A DNA stretch of 32,204 nucleotides from Paracoccus fontiphilus (GCF_017356265.1 NZ_JAFNAW010000042.1:1-32204); one strand, 5' to 3'. Counted from the first letter of the stretch, positions 8,411 through 16,225 are shown. The notes: generated from the letters alone by a model not told the origin. Program-made: numbers and translations.

Positions 8411-9346
8411 CTAGAGCTTCAGCGAGGCCAGCATGTGATCGACAAAGCCCGCCACGCTGGGCCGCTTCAGCGATTTCTGGCGGCAGTTCAGGAAATTGCC
8501 GCGTCCGATGGTCAGTTGCCCCGGATGCGCCAGGACCAGCCTGCCCTCGCGGATGGGGGCGCGGACCATGTGCTGCCAGCCCAGCATCACGCCCTCGCCC
8601 GCCAGGGTCGCGGCCATCAGCAGGTTCACCTTGTTCGTGGACAGGCTGGAGGGTGCCCCGGTCCATGTCGCGCCCTGCGCTTGGAACCATTCCTTCCAGC
8701 CTAGGGGATGCCAGCCGATGGCCTCGGCGGACCAATGGCGGTCGTGCAGGTGCAGCAGGTTCACGCGATTCAGGCTGTCAGGCTCGGCAAAGGGGCCATG
8801 AGCTTCCAGGAAAGCCGGGGTGCAGACGGGTTGCGCCACCTCGGGGAACAGGAAATGCAGTTCCTCGCCCACCTCGCAGCGTTCGTTGCCGCAGAGGATC
8901 GACAGGTCCACTTCGGAATAGTTGCGCAGGGTGTCGTCGGCGTCGGATGCCAGCACCACGAAGCCGATCTCGGGGTGGTTGTCGCGGAAGCTGTCGATCA
9001 GCGGCTTCAACCAGAAGCTTGCCATGGCATCGGTGGCCGAGACGGTGATCGTTTCCGGCCCTTCCTCTCCGGCGATCACCGACACGGCGGCGCTGATCGT
9101 GTCCAGGCCGTCGCTGACGGCGGCGTAAAGGCTGATCCCTTCCGGCGTCAGTTCCAGCGCGTTGTGCTTGCGCAGGAACAGGTCCACCCCCAGCGCGCGT
9201 TCCAGCAGCCGCACCTGTTGGCTGATCGCGCCCTGCGTGACGTTCAACTCGCGCGCCGCCAGCGTGAAGCTGAGATGCTTTGCCGCCACCTCGAATGTCG
9301 CGAAGGACCCGAGCGAGGGCAGGTAGCGGCGCTTGATCGGCGGCAT
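8411..9346 (-). CDS. LysR-family transcriptional regulator (GcvA-like)
   Basis: 311 residues from ATG 9346; upstream in-frame codons to 9865 lie inside the FAD oxidoreductase gene and are rejected. The N-terminal winged helix (residues about 6-65, with FATFEVAAKHLSFTLAARELNVTQGAISQQVRLLE) is a textbook LysR HTH. The remainder is the periplasmic-binding-protein-like effector domain. The gene starts 29 nt after the FAD oxidoreductase stop and is probably cotranscribed with it, making the regulator the last gene of the catabolic half and placing it just before the transport half. The repeated element at 8361-8395 and 13207-13241 is the best candidate for its binding site. The co-inducer is probably the transported substrate or a catabolite. 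Confidence 0.9.
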   Translation of the reverse strand: MPPIKRRYLPSLGSFATFEVAAKHLSFTLAARELNVTQGAISQQVRLLERALGVDLFLRKHNALELTPEGISLYAAVSDGLDTISAAVSVIAGEEGPETITVSATDAMASFWLKPLIDSFRDNHPEIGFVVLASDADDTLRNYSEVDLSILCGNERCEVGEELHFLFPEVAQPVCTPAFLEAHGPFAEPDSLNRVNLLHLHDRHWSAEAIGWHPLGWKEWFQAQGATWTGAPSSLSTNKVNLLMAATLAGEGVMLGWQHMVRAPIREGRLVLAHPGQLTIGRGNFLNCRQKSLKRPSVAGFVDHMLASLKL

Positions 9347-9375
9347 GGCGGCGGGATCCCCTTGTTGACGGGGGA

Positions 9376-10719
9376 TCACTCTAGCCGGGCTTGCCATTCT
9401 TTCCAACGCATATAGGCATTGGCGCCGATGGTGTCGAAGGGATGGGGCGGCAGGCGCACGGGTTCCGCCTCGGCGGTGAAGAAGGCGGTGATGTCGCTTT
9501 GCCGCCCCGTCGCCAGTTCGGCGGCGCCGATGCCGGTCAGCGTGCCCCGCGCGGTGCCAAGCCCGTTCTGGACGCAGGCGGCGTAAAGCCCCGGTTCCAG
9601 TTGCCGCATGACCGACACGTTGTTGCGCGCCAGGCACAGGTGGCCCGACCAGGAATATTCGAAACGCACGCCCTTGAGCATCGGAAAGCGGTCGTCGAAC
9701 TTTTTCCGCATCGCCCGCACGGTGCGCGCCAGATCGCCCGCGCTGGTCTGCATGTCGGGCCGGTAGTATCCGCCCTGCCGGATCACGATGCGGTTGCCGC
9801 CCTGCGCCGGGCCGATGCGGCGCACGGTGGTGCCCATCGGGTCGGCGGGCGTCGCGCCCCAGCATTCATGCCCGCCAAGCGCGCGGAGGGCATCCGGGGA
9901 CAACTCCTCGGTCATGCAGGCGTTCAGCATTACATGCATCAGCCGCCCGCGCTTGAAGCCGAAGCTTTCCAGATGGCCGTTGTTGGCCATGATGACTTTG
10001 GGCGCGCGGATCTCGCCCCGCTCGGTCGTCAGGCTCCAGCCGTTGCCGCTTTCGATGCGCGTGACGGGCGAGTTCTCGTAGATCCGCACGCCGTCCTGTT
10101 CCAGCCCGGCGGCGAAGCCCTGCACATACCCCGCCGGTTGCAGCATCGCCGTGCCGGGGGTGTAAAGCCCGCCCTTGTAGTAGCTGCTGCCCGTGATCTC
10201 TCGCATCGCCTGCGCGTCCAGCATCTCGTGCGGCTCGTTCAACTCGCGCAGGTGGGCGGCATAGTGGATGTTGCCCTCGATGCCGGGTTTCGATGCGGCG
10301 GCGTTGATCTTGCCGGTCCGTTGGAAATAGCCCTCGGGAATGGCATAGTCCTCGACCGCCTGTCCGGCGAAGTCGATGGCCTTGCGGTTCAGATTGGTCA
10401 ACTGCCGGTCGTGGCTGTCCCCTGCCCCGGCATAGTCGCCCGAGGTCAGTTCGTGCGGCAGGTCGATCATGAAGCCCGAATTGCGCCCGGTGCCGCCTTC
10501 CGAGATCCGCGCCGCGTCCAGGATGGCGATATCCAGGCCGGGGTCGATCTGCTTCAGCCGCCGGGCGGCGGACAGGCCCGCGAACCCGCCGCCGATGATG
10601 GCGATGTCGCAGCCCGCCTGCCCTTCCAGCCGCGCGCGGGGCGCGACCGGCGGCAGGATCACGCTCCACCCGGCGGGGCCGTTGAAGACGGGGGTGCGGC
10701 TGGCGTCGTGCCGGGCCAT
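9376..10719 (-). CDS. FAD-dependent oxidoreductase (DAO family, PuuB/OrdL-like)
   Basis: 447 residues. The dinucleotide-binding motif IIGGGFAGLSAARRL lies at about residues 40-55, after a short N-terminal extension typical of the PuuB/OrdL branch (FAD-linked amine and amino-acid oxidases). A conserved GRNSGFMID follows, and the C-terminal FAD-contact region includes GLGTARGTLTG. The ATG shares one base with the aldehyde dehydrogenase stop (TGATG), so translation is coupled. In the proposed hydroxyproline route this enzyme would oxidise cis-4-hydroxy-D-proline to the pyrroline. PuuB-like enzymes also oxidise gamma-glutamylputrescine, and the neighbouring PuuC-like dehydrogenase keeps an amine pathway possible. 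The fold is secure; the substrate is inferred. Confidence 0.82.
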   Translation of the reverse strand: MARHDASRTPVFNGPAGWSVILPPVAPRARLEGQAGCDIAIIGGGFAGLSAARRLKQIDPGLDIAILDAARISEGGTGRNSGFMIDLPHELTSGDYAGAGDSHDRQLTNLNRKAIDFAGQAVEDYAIPEGYFQRTGKINAAASKPGIEGNIHYAAHLRELNEPHEMLDAQAMREITGSSYYKGGLYTPGTAMLQPAGYVQGFAAGLEQDGVRIYENSPVTRIESGNGWSLTTERGEIRAPKVIMANNGHLESFGFKRGRLMHVMLNACMTEELSPDALRALGGHECWGATPADPMGTTVRRIGPAQGGNRIVIRQGGYYRPDMQTSAGDLARTVRAMRKKFDDRFPMLKGVRFEYSWSGHLCLARNNVSVMRQLEPGLYAACVQNGLGTARGTLTGIGAAELATGRQSDITAFFTAEAEPVRLPPHPFDTIGANAYMRWKEWQARLE

Positions 10720-12224
10720 CAGTCCACGCCCGCGTCCGAGTTGTCCGTCAGGTCCAGCCAGATGGTCTTCAGCTGGGTGTACTGGTCATGGGCGTGGATG
10801 GAATTGTCCCGTCCGCCGAAGCCCGACTGCTTGTAGCCGCCGAAGGGGGTGGTGATGTCGCCCTCGCCGAAGCTGTTGACCGTCACCGTCCCCGCCCGCA
10901 GCATCCGCGCGCCGCGCAGCGCCCGCTTGCCGTTGGCGGTGAAGATCGAGGCCGCCAGCCCGTATTCGGTGTCGTTGGCGACCGCGATGGCTTCCTCGAA
11001 GCTGCCGACCTGGATGACGGTCAGGATCGGGCCGAAGATCTCCTCGACCGCCAGCCTGGAATCGCGCGCGGTCTGGACGATGGTCGGCTCGATGAAGCCT
11101 TCCTTGACGATGTTGCCGCCCAGCAGGATCTTTTCGCTCTGCGCCGCTTCCAGGTAGCCGGAGACCTTGCCGAAATGCGCGGGGCTGACCAGGGCGCCGA
11201 CGCGGACCTGAGGGTCCAGCGGGTCGCCCACGATCCATTCGCGGGCGTGCGCCTCGACCCGTTCCATCAGCCTGTCCTGGATGTCGCGGTGCACGATCAG
11301 GCGCGAGCCGGCGGAACAGTTCTGCCCCATGTTCCAGAAGGCGCCGTTGACGACATGGGCGGCGACGGCATCCAGATCCTCGGCGTCGTCCAGGACGATA
11401 CAGGGGTTCTTGCCGCCCAGTTCCAGCACGACCTCCTTGAGGTTGCTGTCGGCGGAATAATGCAGGAAGCGGCGGCCCGTGACGGTCGATCCGGTGAAGC
11501 TGACCATGTCCACGTCCGGGTGGCGGCCCAGCGGCTCGCCCACATCCGCGCCCGATCCGGTGACGACGTTCAGCACCCCGCGCGGCAGCCCGGCCTCGGC
11601 CGCCAGTTCCGCGACGCGCAGCGCCGTCAGCGAGGTTTCGGCGGCTGGCTTCACGACCACCGAGCAACCGGCGGCCAGGGCAGGCCCGATCTTCCAGGCC
11701 AGCATCAGCAGCGGAAAGTTCCAGGGCAGCACCAGGCCCACGACGCCCACCGGTTCCCGCACGATCATGGCGATGTGGTTGTCGGACGCGGGCGCCACCT
11801 GGTCATAGATCTTGTCGATCAGTTCGGCGTGCCACTTGATGACGTGGATCGTTTCCGGCACGTCCACGGTCTCGCAGTCATAGATGGTCTTGCCCGCGTC
11901 GATGCTTTCCAGCACCGCCAGTTCGCGCGCGTTCCGTTCCATCAGCTTGGCAAGCTTGATCAGCACGTCCTTGCGCTCGGCCGGATGGAGGCGCGACCAG
12001 CGGCCGTCCTCGAAGGCTTCGCGGGCCTTCTCGACGGCCAGATCCACGTCGGCGGCATTGCAGGCGGCGACCTCGGTCAGCGCCTCGCCCGTGGCGGGGT
12101 TCGTGGTGGTGAAGGTCTTGCCGCTGATCGCCGGGCGGAAGCCGCCGTCGATGAAGGCGTTCTGCGGCAGCACCAGCGACGCGGCGATGGACTTGTATTC
12201 CTCGGTGGTCAGAAGATCGCTCAT
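10719..12224 (-). CDS. NAD(P)-dependent aldehyde dehydrogenase (PuuC-like)
   Basis: 501 residues with an intact ALDH active site: PWNFP (Asn169), Lys192 in VVKPAAE, LELGG (Glu268) and GQNCSAGSR (nucleophile Cys303). The C-terminal HAHDQYTQLKTIW resembles the PuuC/AldA-like subgroup. It oxidises an aldehyde to its acid in the cytosol. In the proposed pathway the substrate would be 2-oxoglutarate semialdehyde released by the DHDPS-family deaminase next door; gamma-glutamylaminobutyraldehyde is the alternative suggested by similarity to PuuC. It begins 1 nt after the stop of the DHDPS-family gene and overlaps the FAD oxidoreductase start by one base, a very tight operon. Confidence 0.88.
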   Translation of the reverse strand: MSDLLTTEEYKSIAASLVLPQNAFIDGGFRPAISGKTFTTTNPATGEALTEVAACNAADVDLAVEKAREAFEDGRWSRLHPAERKDVLIKLAKLMERNARELAVLESIDAGKTIYDCETVDVPETIHVIKWHAELIDKIYDQVAPASDNHIAMIVREPVGVVGLVLPWNFPLLMLAWKIGPALAAGCSVVVKPAAETSLTALRVAELAAEAGLPRGVLNVVTGSGADVGEPLGRHPDVDMVSFTGSTVTGRRFLHYSADSNLKEVVLELGGKNPCIVLDDAEDLDAVAAHVVNGAFWNMGQNCSAGSRLIVHRDIQDRLMERVEAHAREWIVGDPLDPQVRVGALVSPAHFGKVSGYLEAAQSEKILLGGNIVKEGFIEPTIVQTARDSRLAVEEIFGPILTVIQVGSFEEAIAVANDTEYGLAASIFTANGKRALRGARMLRAGTVTVNSFGEGDITTPFGGYKQSGFGGRDNSIHAHDQYTQLKTIWLDLTDNSDAGVD

Positions 12225-12225
12225 C

Positions 12226-13143
12226 TCAGTTGCCTTCCGTGATCGCCTTGACGGTGGTTTTCAGCGTGCGGATCACCTGTTCCAGCGCGCGCTTCTCATC
12301 CTTGTTCAGCCCCTTCAGCGGCGGGCGCATCGGCCCGGCGCGCAGGCCGGTGACCTCGACCCCGTGCTTGACGCACTGGATGAACTTGCCGCCCTGTTCC
12401 AGGACCCGCATCAAGGGCAGCATCGCCGACATGATCCGGCGGCCCTTGTCGAAGTTCCCCTCGACCGCGCAGGCCTGATACAAGGCGATGTGTTCTTCCG
12501 GCAGCAAGTTCGATCCCGCGCAGATCCAGCTTCGCGCGCCCCAGGCAAAGAACTCCAGCGCCTGGTCATCCATGCCGCAGGACATCTGGATATGCGGATA
12601 GTCGCGCGCCAGCAGATGCACCCGGTTGATGTCGCCCGAGCTTTCCTTGATGCCGATGACGTTCTTGGACCGGCCGACGCGATCCAGGAAGGTGGTGCCC
12701 ATCTCGACCGACATGCGGCCGGGATAGTTGTAAAGGATGATCGGCAGGCCGCAGGCGCGGTCGATGGCCAGCGCGTTCAGGGCGTTTTCCTGTTCGGTGG
12801 GCACCGAATAGGGCGGCGTGCCCAGCAGGATCGCGTCCGCGCCCATGTCGCGCGCGCCTTCGGCCAGGGCGATGCTGTCGGGCGTGCGCATGGCCCCGGT
12901 GCCGACGATCACCGGCAGGCGGCCGTTCGTGCGTTCGGTGATGAAGCGCGCGAGTTCCAGCCGTTCCTCGACCGTCTCGGCATAGTTCTCGCCCGTGGAG
13001 CCGCCCGAGATGAGGCCATGGACGCCCGCGTCGATCAGGCGTTCGATCAGCTCGGCAAGCGCGTCGAGGTCGAATGACCCGTCCGCATGGAATGGCGTGA
13101 TCAGCGGGGTATAGATGCCTTCCAGCACCATCCGGGGGGTCAT
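12226..13143 (-). CDS. DHDPS/NAL-family lyase, candidate 4-hydroxy-pyrroline-2-carboxylate deaminase
   Basis: 305 residues from ATG 13143, which has AGGAGG about 10 nt upstream. It is a TIM-barrel class I aldolase-fold enzyme of the DapA family. Schiff-base Lys166 is in GIKESSGD and Tyr138 is in ILYNYPG. The phosphate/carboxylate loop reads GGSTGEN instead of the GTTGE of true dihydrodipicolinate synthase, so it is probably a catabolic paralogue. In hydroxyproline degradation a DapA-family enzyme deaminates 1-pyrroline-4-hydroxy-2-carboxylate to 2-oxoglutarate semialdehyde. The same fold also gives 2-keto-3-deoxy-sugar-acid dehydratases. It is the first gene of the catabolic operon, with the conserved element at 13207-13241 in front. 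Family is firm; specificity rests on context. Confidence 0.8.
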   Translation of the reverse strand: MTPRMVLEGIYTPLITPFHADGSFDLDALAELIERLIDAGVHGLISGGSTGENYAETVEERLELARFITERTNGRLPVIVGTGAMRTPDSIALAEGARDMGADAILLGTPPYSVPTEQENALNALAIDRACGLPIILYNYPGRMSVEMGTTFLDRVGRSKNVIGIKESSGDINRVHLLARDYPHIQMSCGMDDQALEFFAWGARSWICAGSNLLPEEHIALYQACAVEGNFDKGRRIMSAMLPLMRVLEQGGKFIQCVKHGVEVTGLRAGPMRPPLKGLNKDEKRALEQVIRTLKTTVKAITEGN

Positions 13144-13206
13144 TGGGCGCGGCCTCCTGTCCAGCAAGCGGTGACGGCTACAGCTACGCCCGGCATGGCA
13201 AGTCCC

Positions 13207-13241
13207 GCAAAGGAGAATATTGTCGGGCAGCGCATTAGGAA
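13207..13241 (-). promoter_or_regulatory. Candidate LysR operator upstream of the catabolic operon (copy B)
   Basis: 35 bp matching the element at 8361-8395 at 26 positions with identical spacing of its blocks (GCAAA, GAGAATAT, GGC, GCATTAG on the plus strand). It lies 64-98 nt upstream of the DHDPS-family start codon. On the minus strand it ends TTTGC, which may overlap a -35 (TTGCGG); a convincing -10 is not obvious. Confidence 0.6.
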
Positions 13242-13577
13242 AACGAGGGGTGCCTGCTGCCAAGCCGCTTTTCCAAGGCCGTTGCGACCGAACGACCCCG
13301 CGCCGGCAGCATCCAAGGACCCACACGGATCTGTTTGCGCACGCGTTCGTCGGATCGGCGGTGCGGCAGGCGGGCCAGGATGCGCAAGACCGGTCCTTGC
13401 CCCGAGCGTGTCCTGCGTGTGCCCCGTTGCCTCGGTTGCCTTGGGAAGGGGAATGCCGCGAACGACGGCAATCCGGCTGCGGACGTCGTCCTTGGTGGCG
13501 GACGGGCGGCGCCGGTGCGGGACACGCCGATCCCTTGCCGCCAAGACAACGCATCACCCGGGACGGCGGGCAAGCAT
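13242..13577. other. Non-coding interval between divergent operons, nothing recognised
   Basis: Between the copy B element and the FNR-type box there are about 335 bp with overlapping open frames on both strands but no recognisable protein, ribosome-binding site or codon pattern favouring one of them. It separates the leftward catabolic operon from the rightward TPR-protein unit. Confidence 0.4.
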
Positions 13578-13591
13578 TTGATCCGCATCAA
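13578..13591 (+). promoter_or_regulatory. Perfect FNR/FnrP-type box
   Basis: TTGATCCGCATCAA matches the FNR-family consensus TTGAT-N4-ATCAA exactly. Its centre (13584.5) lies 41.5 bp before about 13626, the start point predicted from the -10 element at 13613-13618. This is the class II activator geometry. Paracoccus and relatives use FnrP, Nnr/Dnr and similar regulators on such sites. The target would be the TPR protein gene at 13725. Confidence 0.7.
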
Positions 13592-13612
13592 ACACAATGT
13601 CGCGCAAAGAAC

Positions 13613-13618
13613 TATGAT
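13613..13618 (+). promoter_or_regulatory. -10 element of the FNR-controlled promoter
   Basis: TATGAT matches the sigma-70 consensus TATAAT at five of six positions and lies 21 bp downstream of the FNR box, as in class II FNR promoters. It would give a leader of about 100 nt before ATG 13725. It is also the left arm of a short inverted repeat with ATCATA at 13626-13631. Confidence 0.55.
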
Positions 13619-13661
13619 GCCACGTATCATACGTTAAGAAATGCTTTGGTGGCGCCAGTAT

Positions 13662-13671
13662 GTTACTGTTA
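13662..13671 (+). repeat. 10-bp inverted repeat flanking the TPR gene, left copy
   Basis: GTTACTGTTA here is the exact reverse complement of TAACAGTAAC at 15351-15360. Each copy sits 50-75 nt upstream of a start codon (13725 and 15433). They may be operators for one regulator; this is inference. Confidence 0.4.
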
Positions 13672-13724
13672 ATCCTGTTGTAAACGGTGGACCGCCAAGG
13701 CGGACGGAACAGGGAGAGGGGATC

Positions 13725-15353
13725 ATGAATGACCATCCCATCGGTTCGGAAGAACAGGTTCGTGCCGAACTCAACCACGTTCTTCGCGCCCCCAGCTTCC
13801 AGGCGACGGACCGCAACCATCGCTTTCTGGCATACGTCGTCGAGGAGACGCTGGCCGGACGGGGCGAGCGGATCAAGGCCTACAGCATCGCCACGGACGT
13901 GTTCGGGCGCGACGACAGCTTCGACCCGCTCCAGGACCCCATCGTCCGCATCGAGGCAGGCCGGCTTCGCCGCGCGCTGGAACACCACTATCTTGCCGCG
14001 GGCAGCCTGACCGGCATCCGCATCACCATCCCCAAGGGCACCTACATTCCTGCCTTCGAAGCGCCGGAACCGGCCCCTTCCGTGCCGGCGTCGGCGCCCC
14101 TGGACCTTCACATGAAGGCCCCGCATGTCATGGTTCGCGCCTTCGAACAGCACTGCTGGGCCGCGGACTGGCCCGACCTGGGGCGGACCCTGACGCTGCA
14201 GGTCATCTCGGCGCTCACCAGGTTCACCGAGCTTTTCGTGTATGGCTTCGGGACCAGCATGGCGCTGTCCGAGGCCCACAGCGCCCCGAGGGTCGAGATC
14301 GACTATGAACTGACCGGCAACCTGACGATCACCAGAACCTCGATCCGGGCCGAGTTCCTTCTTCAAAATGTCCGGGAAGGACGCTTCTTCTGGTCGCACA
14401 GCATCGAACGGGTCATCGGCCAGTCGCTCGATCCCAGCGAACTCGTGGCGGTCTGCGGCGCAATCGCCGGGGAAGTGGCGTCGATCATCGCGCAACGCGA
14501 CGGGATCATGGACGGGCAGGCCAGGGAAATGGCCGGCGAGATGCCCACGCAGTTCGCGGCCTATCACAAGCTCATCGAGTTCCAGGACTACTGGCGCACC
14601 GTCGACCTGGGGCGCTTCGAGCCGCTGCGCCAGGATCTGGAAAGGGTCATCGCCGAGGACCCGCGATTTGCGGGGGCACATGCCTGCCTGTCGCTGCTCT
14701 ACAGCGATGCGGTGCGATACGGGCTCGACTGCGGACCCGAGCATCCCCGGCCGATCGAGCGCGCCCTTCTGCTGGCCCGGCGCGCCGTCCAGCTTGCCCC
14801 GATGTCCGGGCGGGCCCGTCATGCCCTCGGCGTGGCCGAGTGGTTCTCGGGCCAGCCGGGCAAGGCCCTTGAAACCCTCAGGGTTGCCTGCGAACTCAAC
14901 CCCAACGACAGCGAACTCAACGCCGAATTCGGTTTCCGCTGTGCGATGCGCATGGAATGGGACGTCGGGGTCCCGCTTCTGATTTCGTCCTTCCAGCGCA
15001 ATCCGCAGCAAAGCGTCCAATACCACATCGGGCTTTTTCTGTATCGTTTCGCGATGGGAGACTACGAACAGGCGCAGCAGGAGGCCATGGCGGCGATCGC
15101 CCCCGCCGACGTCCATCCCCATCCTCACATCGCCTGTGCCGCCGCGCTGATCCGGCTTGGACGGCACGGGGAAGCGTCAGCCCATCTCGCAAGGGCCGAG
15201 GCGATCGCGCCCGGCATCCTCGACAGGCTGCACGACGACCTCAGCGCCCGCCAGATCCATCCCGACCTCGTGGCCAAGCTGGTCCTGACCCTGGACCCCT
15301 CGCGCAACGGCGTGGCGGTGCTGCGGCAACGGGGGGCATCCCAGCGCCACTAA
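13725..15353 (+). CDS. TPR-repeat protein with an adenylate-cyclase-associated N-terminal domain
   Basis: 542 residues from ATG 13725, preceded by AGGGAGAGGGG. The N-terminal 110 residues (HRFLAYVVEETLAGR, KAYSIATDVFGR, PIVRIEAGRLRRALEHHY, IPKGTYIPAF) form a conserved module often found at the front of proteins annotated as adenylate cyclase-like or TPR/WD40 regulators. Its helix-rich IVRIEAGRLR segment suggests nucleic-acid or protein binding. No cyclase catalytic motif is visible. The middle resembles the TolB/CadC-like periplasmic-type domain that precedes TPRs in these proteins. The C-terminal half holds several TPR-like helical pairs (ALGVAEWFSGQPGKALETLRVACELNPND is the clearest). No signal peptide or membrane helix is seen. 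The FNR-type promoter implies expression under low oxygen. Function unknown. Confidence 0.75.
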   Translation: MNDHPIGSEEQVRAELNHVLRAPSFQATDRNHRFLAYVVEETLAGRGERIKAYSIATDVFGRDDSFDPLQDPIVRIEAGRLRRALEHHYLAAGSLTGIRITIPKGTYIPAFEAPEPAPSVPASAPLDLHMKAPHVMVRAFEQHCWAADWPDLGRTLTLQVISALTRFTELFVYGFGTSMALSEAHSAPRVEIDYELTGNLTITRTSIRAEFLLQNVREGRFFWSHSIERVIGQSLDPSELVAVCGAIAGEVASIIAQRDGIMDGQAREMAGEMPTQFAAYHKLIEFQDYWRTVDLGRFEPLRQDLERVIAEDPRFAGAHACLSLLYSDAVRYGLDCGPEHPRPIERALLLARRAVQLAPMSGRARHALGVAEWFSGQPGKALETLRVACELNPNDSELNAEFGFRCAMRMEWDVGVPLLISSFQRNPQQSVQYHIGLFLYRFAMGDYEQAQQEAMAAIAPADVHPHPHIACAAALIRLGRHGEASAHLARAEAIAPGILDRLHDDLSARQIHPDLVAKLVLTLDPSRNGVAVLRQRGASQRH

Positions 15354-15360
15354 CAGTAAC
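15351..15360 (-). repeat. 10-bp inverted repeat flanking the TPR gene, right copy
   Basis: TAACAGTAAC begins at the TAA stop codon of the TPR gene and is the exact complement of the site at 13662-13671. It lies about 72 nt upstream of ATG 15433. In both copies, read in the same orientation, AATGCT and GGCG occur just before the 10-mer, although at different spacing. Confidence 0.4.
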
Positions 15361-15432
15361 TTACCCGCCAGCATTAGACTGTCGGGCTTGCAGGCCTAAG
15401 CTGGCGGAGAAGACCGTTTCGGAGAGAGACTC

Positions 15433-15876
15433 ATGGAAGTCGTGGAAGAAGCCGGTGCCCTGCACCCCGCCGGCACGGCGCATCTGCCCTTCTTCATCAC
15501 CCCGCCCGGACAGACCGACTGGCTTCTGATCGCGATGATGCTGCTTCTGGTCGGCGCGGTCATCGGCATCGGCGTCTTCTACCTGAAGCTGCACGCCTTG
15601 CCCGAGCACATGGCCCACCGGGGGCAGAAGCTGCAGTACGAACTTGTGGCCGTCCTCGGGCTGCTGGCGCTGTTCACGCACAACCACATCTTCTGGATCG
15701 TCGGCCTGCTTCTGGCAATAATCCCGATCCCGGACTTCATCACCCCCATCACCTCGATGGCGCATTCGCTGGGCCGGATGGCCGACAGGGTGGACGGACC
15801 CGTGGCGGACCCGTCTCCGCCCACCCCGACCGTCCCCGTCCCCGTCGCCGCCGAGCGGGGGTCCGGACATGCTTGA
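15433..15876 (+). CDS. Small two-helix inner-membrane protein (DUF3302/YibI-like)
   Basis: 147 residues; CGGAGAGAG precedes the ATG. Two strong hydrophobic helices (about residues 30-52 and 70-98) flank a charged loop with HALPEHMAHRGQK. The C-terminal 40 residues are Pro/Val-rich and probably cytoplasmic or periplasmic and disordered. Proteins of this shape are commonly encoded directly before an HlyD-family membrane-fusion protein, as YibI is before YibH in E. coli. Here the stop overlaps the start of such a gene by 8 nt. The pair is expected to act in small-molecule or toxicant efflux, but the partner is truncated (15869-16120), so the protein may now be orphaned. Confidence 0.65.
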   Translation: MEVVEEAGALHPAGTAHLPFFITPPGQTDWLLIAMMLLLVGAVIGIGVFYLKLHALPEHMAHRGQKLQYELVAVLGLLALFTHNHIFWIVGLLLAIIPIPDFITPITSMAHSLGRMADRVDGPVADPSPPTPTVPVPVAAERGSGHA

Positions 15877-16120
15877 ACTTCTTCTGTGCTCCAGCATCAC
15901 GATCCTGCCGGATTTCCTTTACCGGCGCTATGTCCAGGGCAAGCGCGTCGGCAGGGAAATCAACCTGTTCTCGGTCTGGTACGAACTTCGCTGGGGCATC
16001 ACGCTCTGTCTGATCCTGACGGTCAGCCTGATCACGACGATCTTCTACTTCCATCCCTCGACGCACGCCGCCATCTCGGTCTTCCGCACCGTCACGATCC
16101 TTCCCGAGACGAACGGCCGG
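15869..16120 (+). pseudogene. HlyD-family membrane-fusion protein, N-terminal fragment
   Basis: The first 84 codons encode a recognisable start of a YibH-like HlyD protein: a cytoplasmic lead (LYRRYVQGKRVGREI), one membrane helix (about residues 44-62) and the start of the periplasmic part (RTVTILPETNGR). After Arg84 the frame runs on to 16267 through sequence that is really the antisense of a DHDPS-family gene start and of its upstream neighbour. The lipoyl/hairpin and beta-barrel domains (some 250-300 residues) are absent. The fragment cannot make a working adaptor. See the junction at about 16121. Confidence 0.75.
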
Positions 16121-16225
16121 GGCGAAGCGGTCCTGTTCATTGAACGGCGTGACCGGAAAGGACAGCAGGCCCGTGCGGATGATCTCGCGCAGGTGGTCGG
16201 GGGCGATCATGGCGGTGTCCTTCAT
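16121..16225 (-). pseudogene. DHDPS-family 5-dehydro-4-deoxyglucarate dehydratase-like fragment (KdgD-type)
   Basis: From ATG 16225 the minus strand reads MKDTAMIAPDHLREIIRTGL and then LSFPVTPFNEQDRF. LLSFPVTPF near the N-terminus is the hallmark of KdgD-type dehydratases, which convert 5-dehydro-4-deoxyglucarate to 2-oxoglutarate semialdehyde, and of close relatives acting on 2-keto-3-deoxy-pentonates. About 35 codons remain of the roughly 300 expected. The Schiff-base lysine and active-site tyrosine are lost. Its ATG overlaps the stop of the semialdehyde dehydrogenase gene by 4 nt (ATGA), showing that it was the fourth gene of that operon. The rest was removed by the event that also truncated the HlyD gene. 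Confidence 0.75.

Noticed and set aside
15371..15377. Third occurrence of GCATTAG, part of the putative LysR element
   Set aside because: The accompanying GAGAATAT and GCAAA blocks are absent at the required distances, so it is treated as chance.
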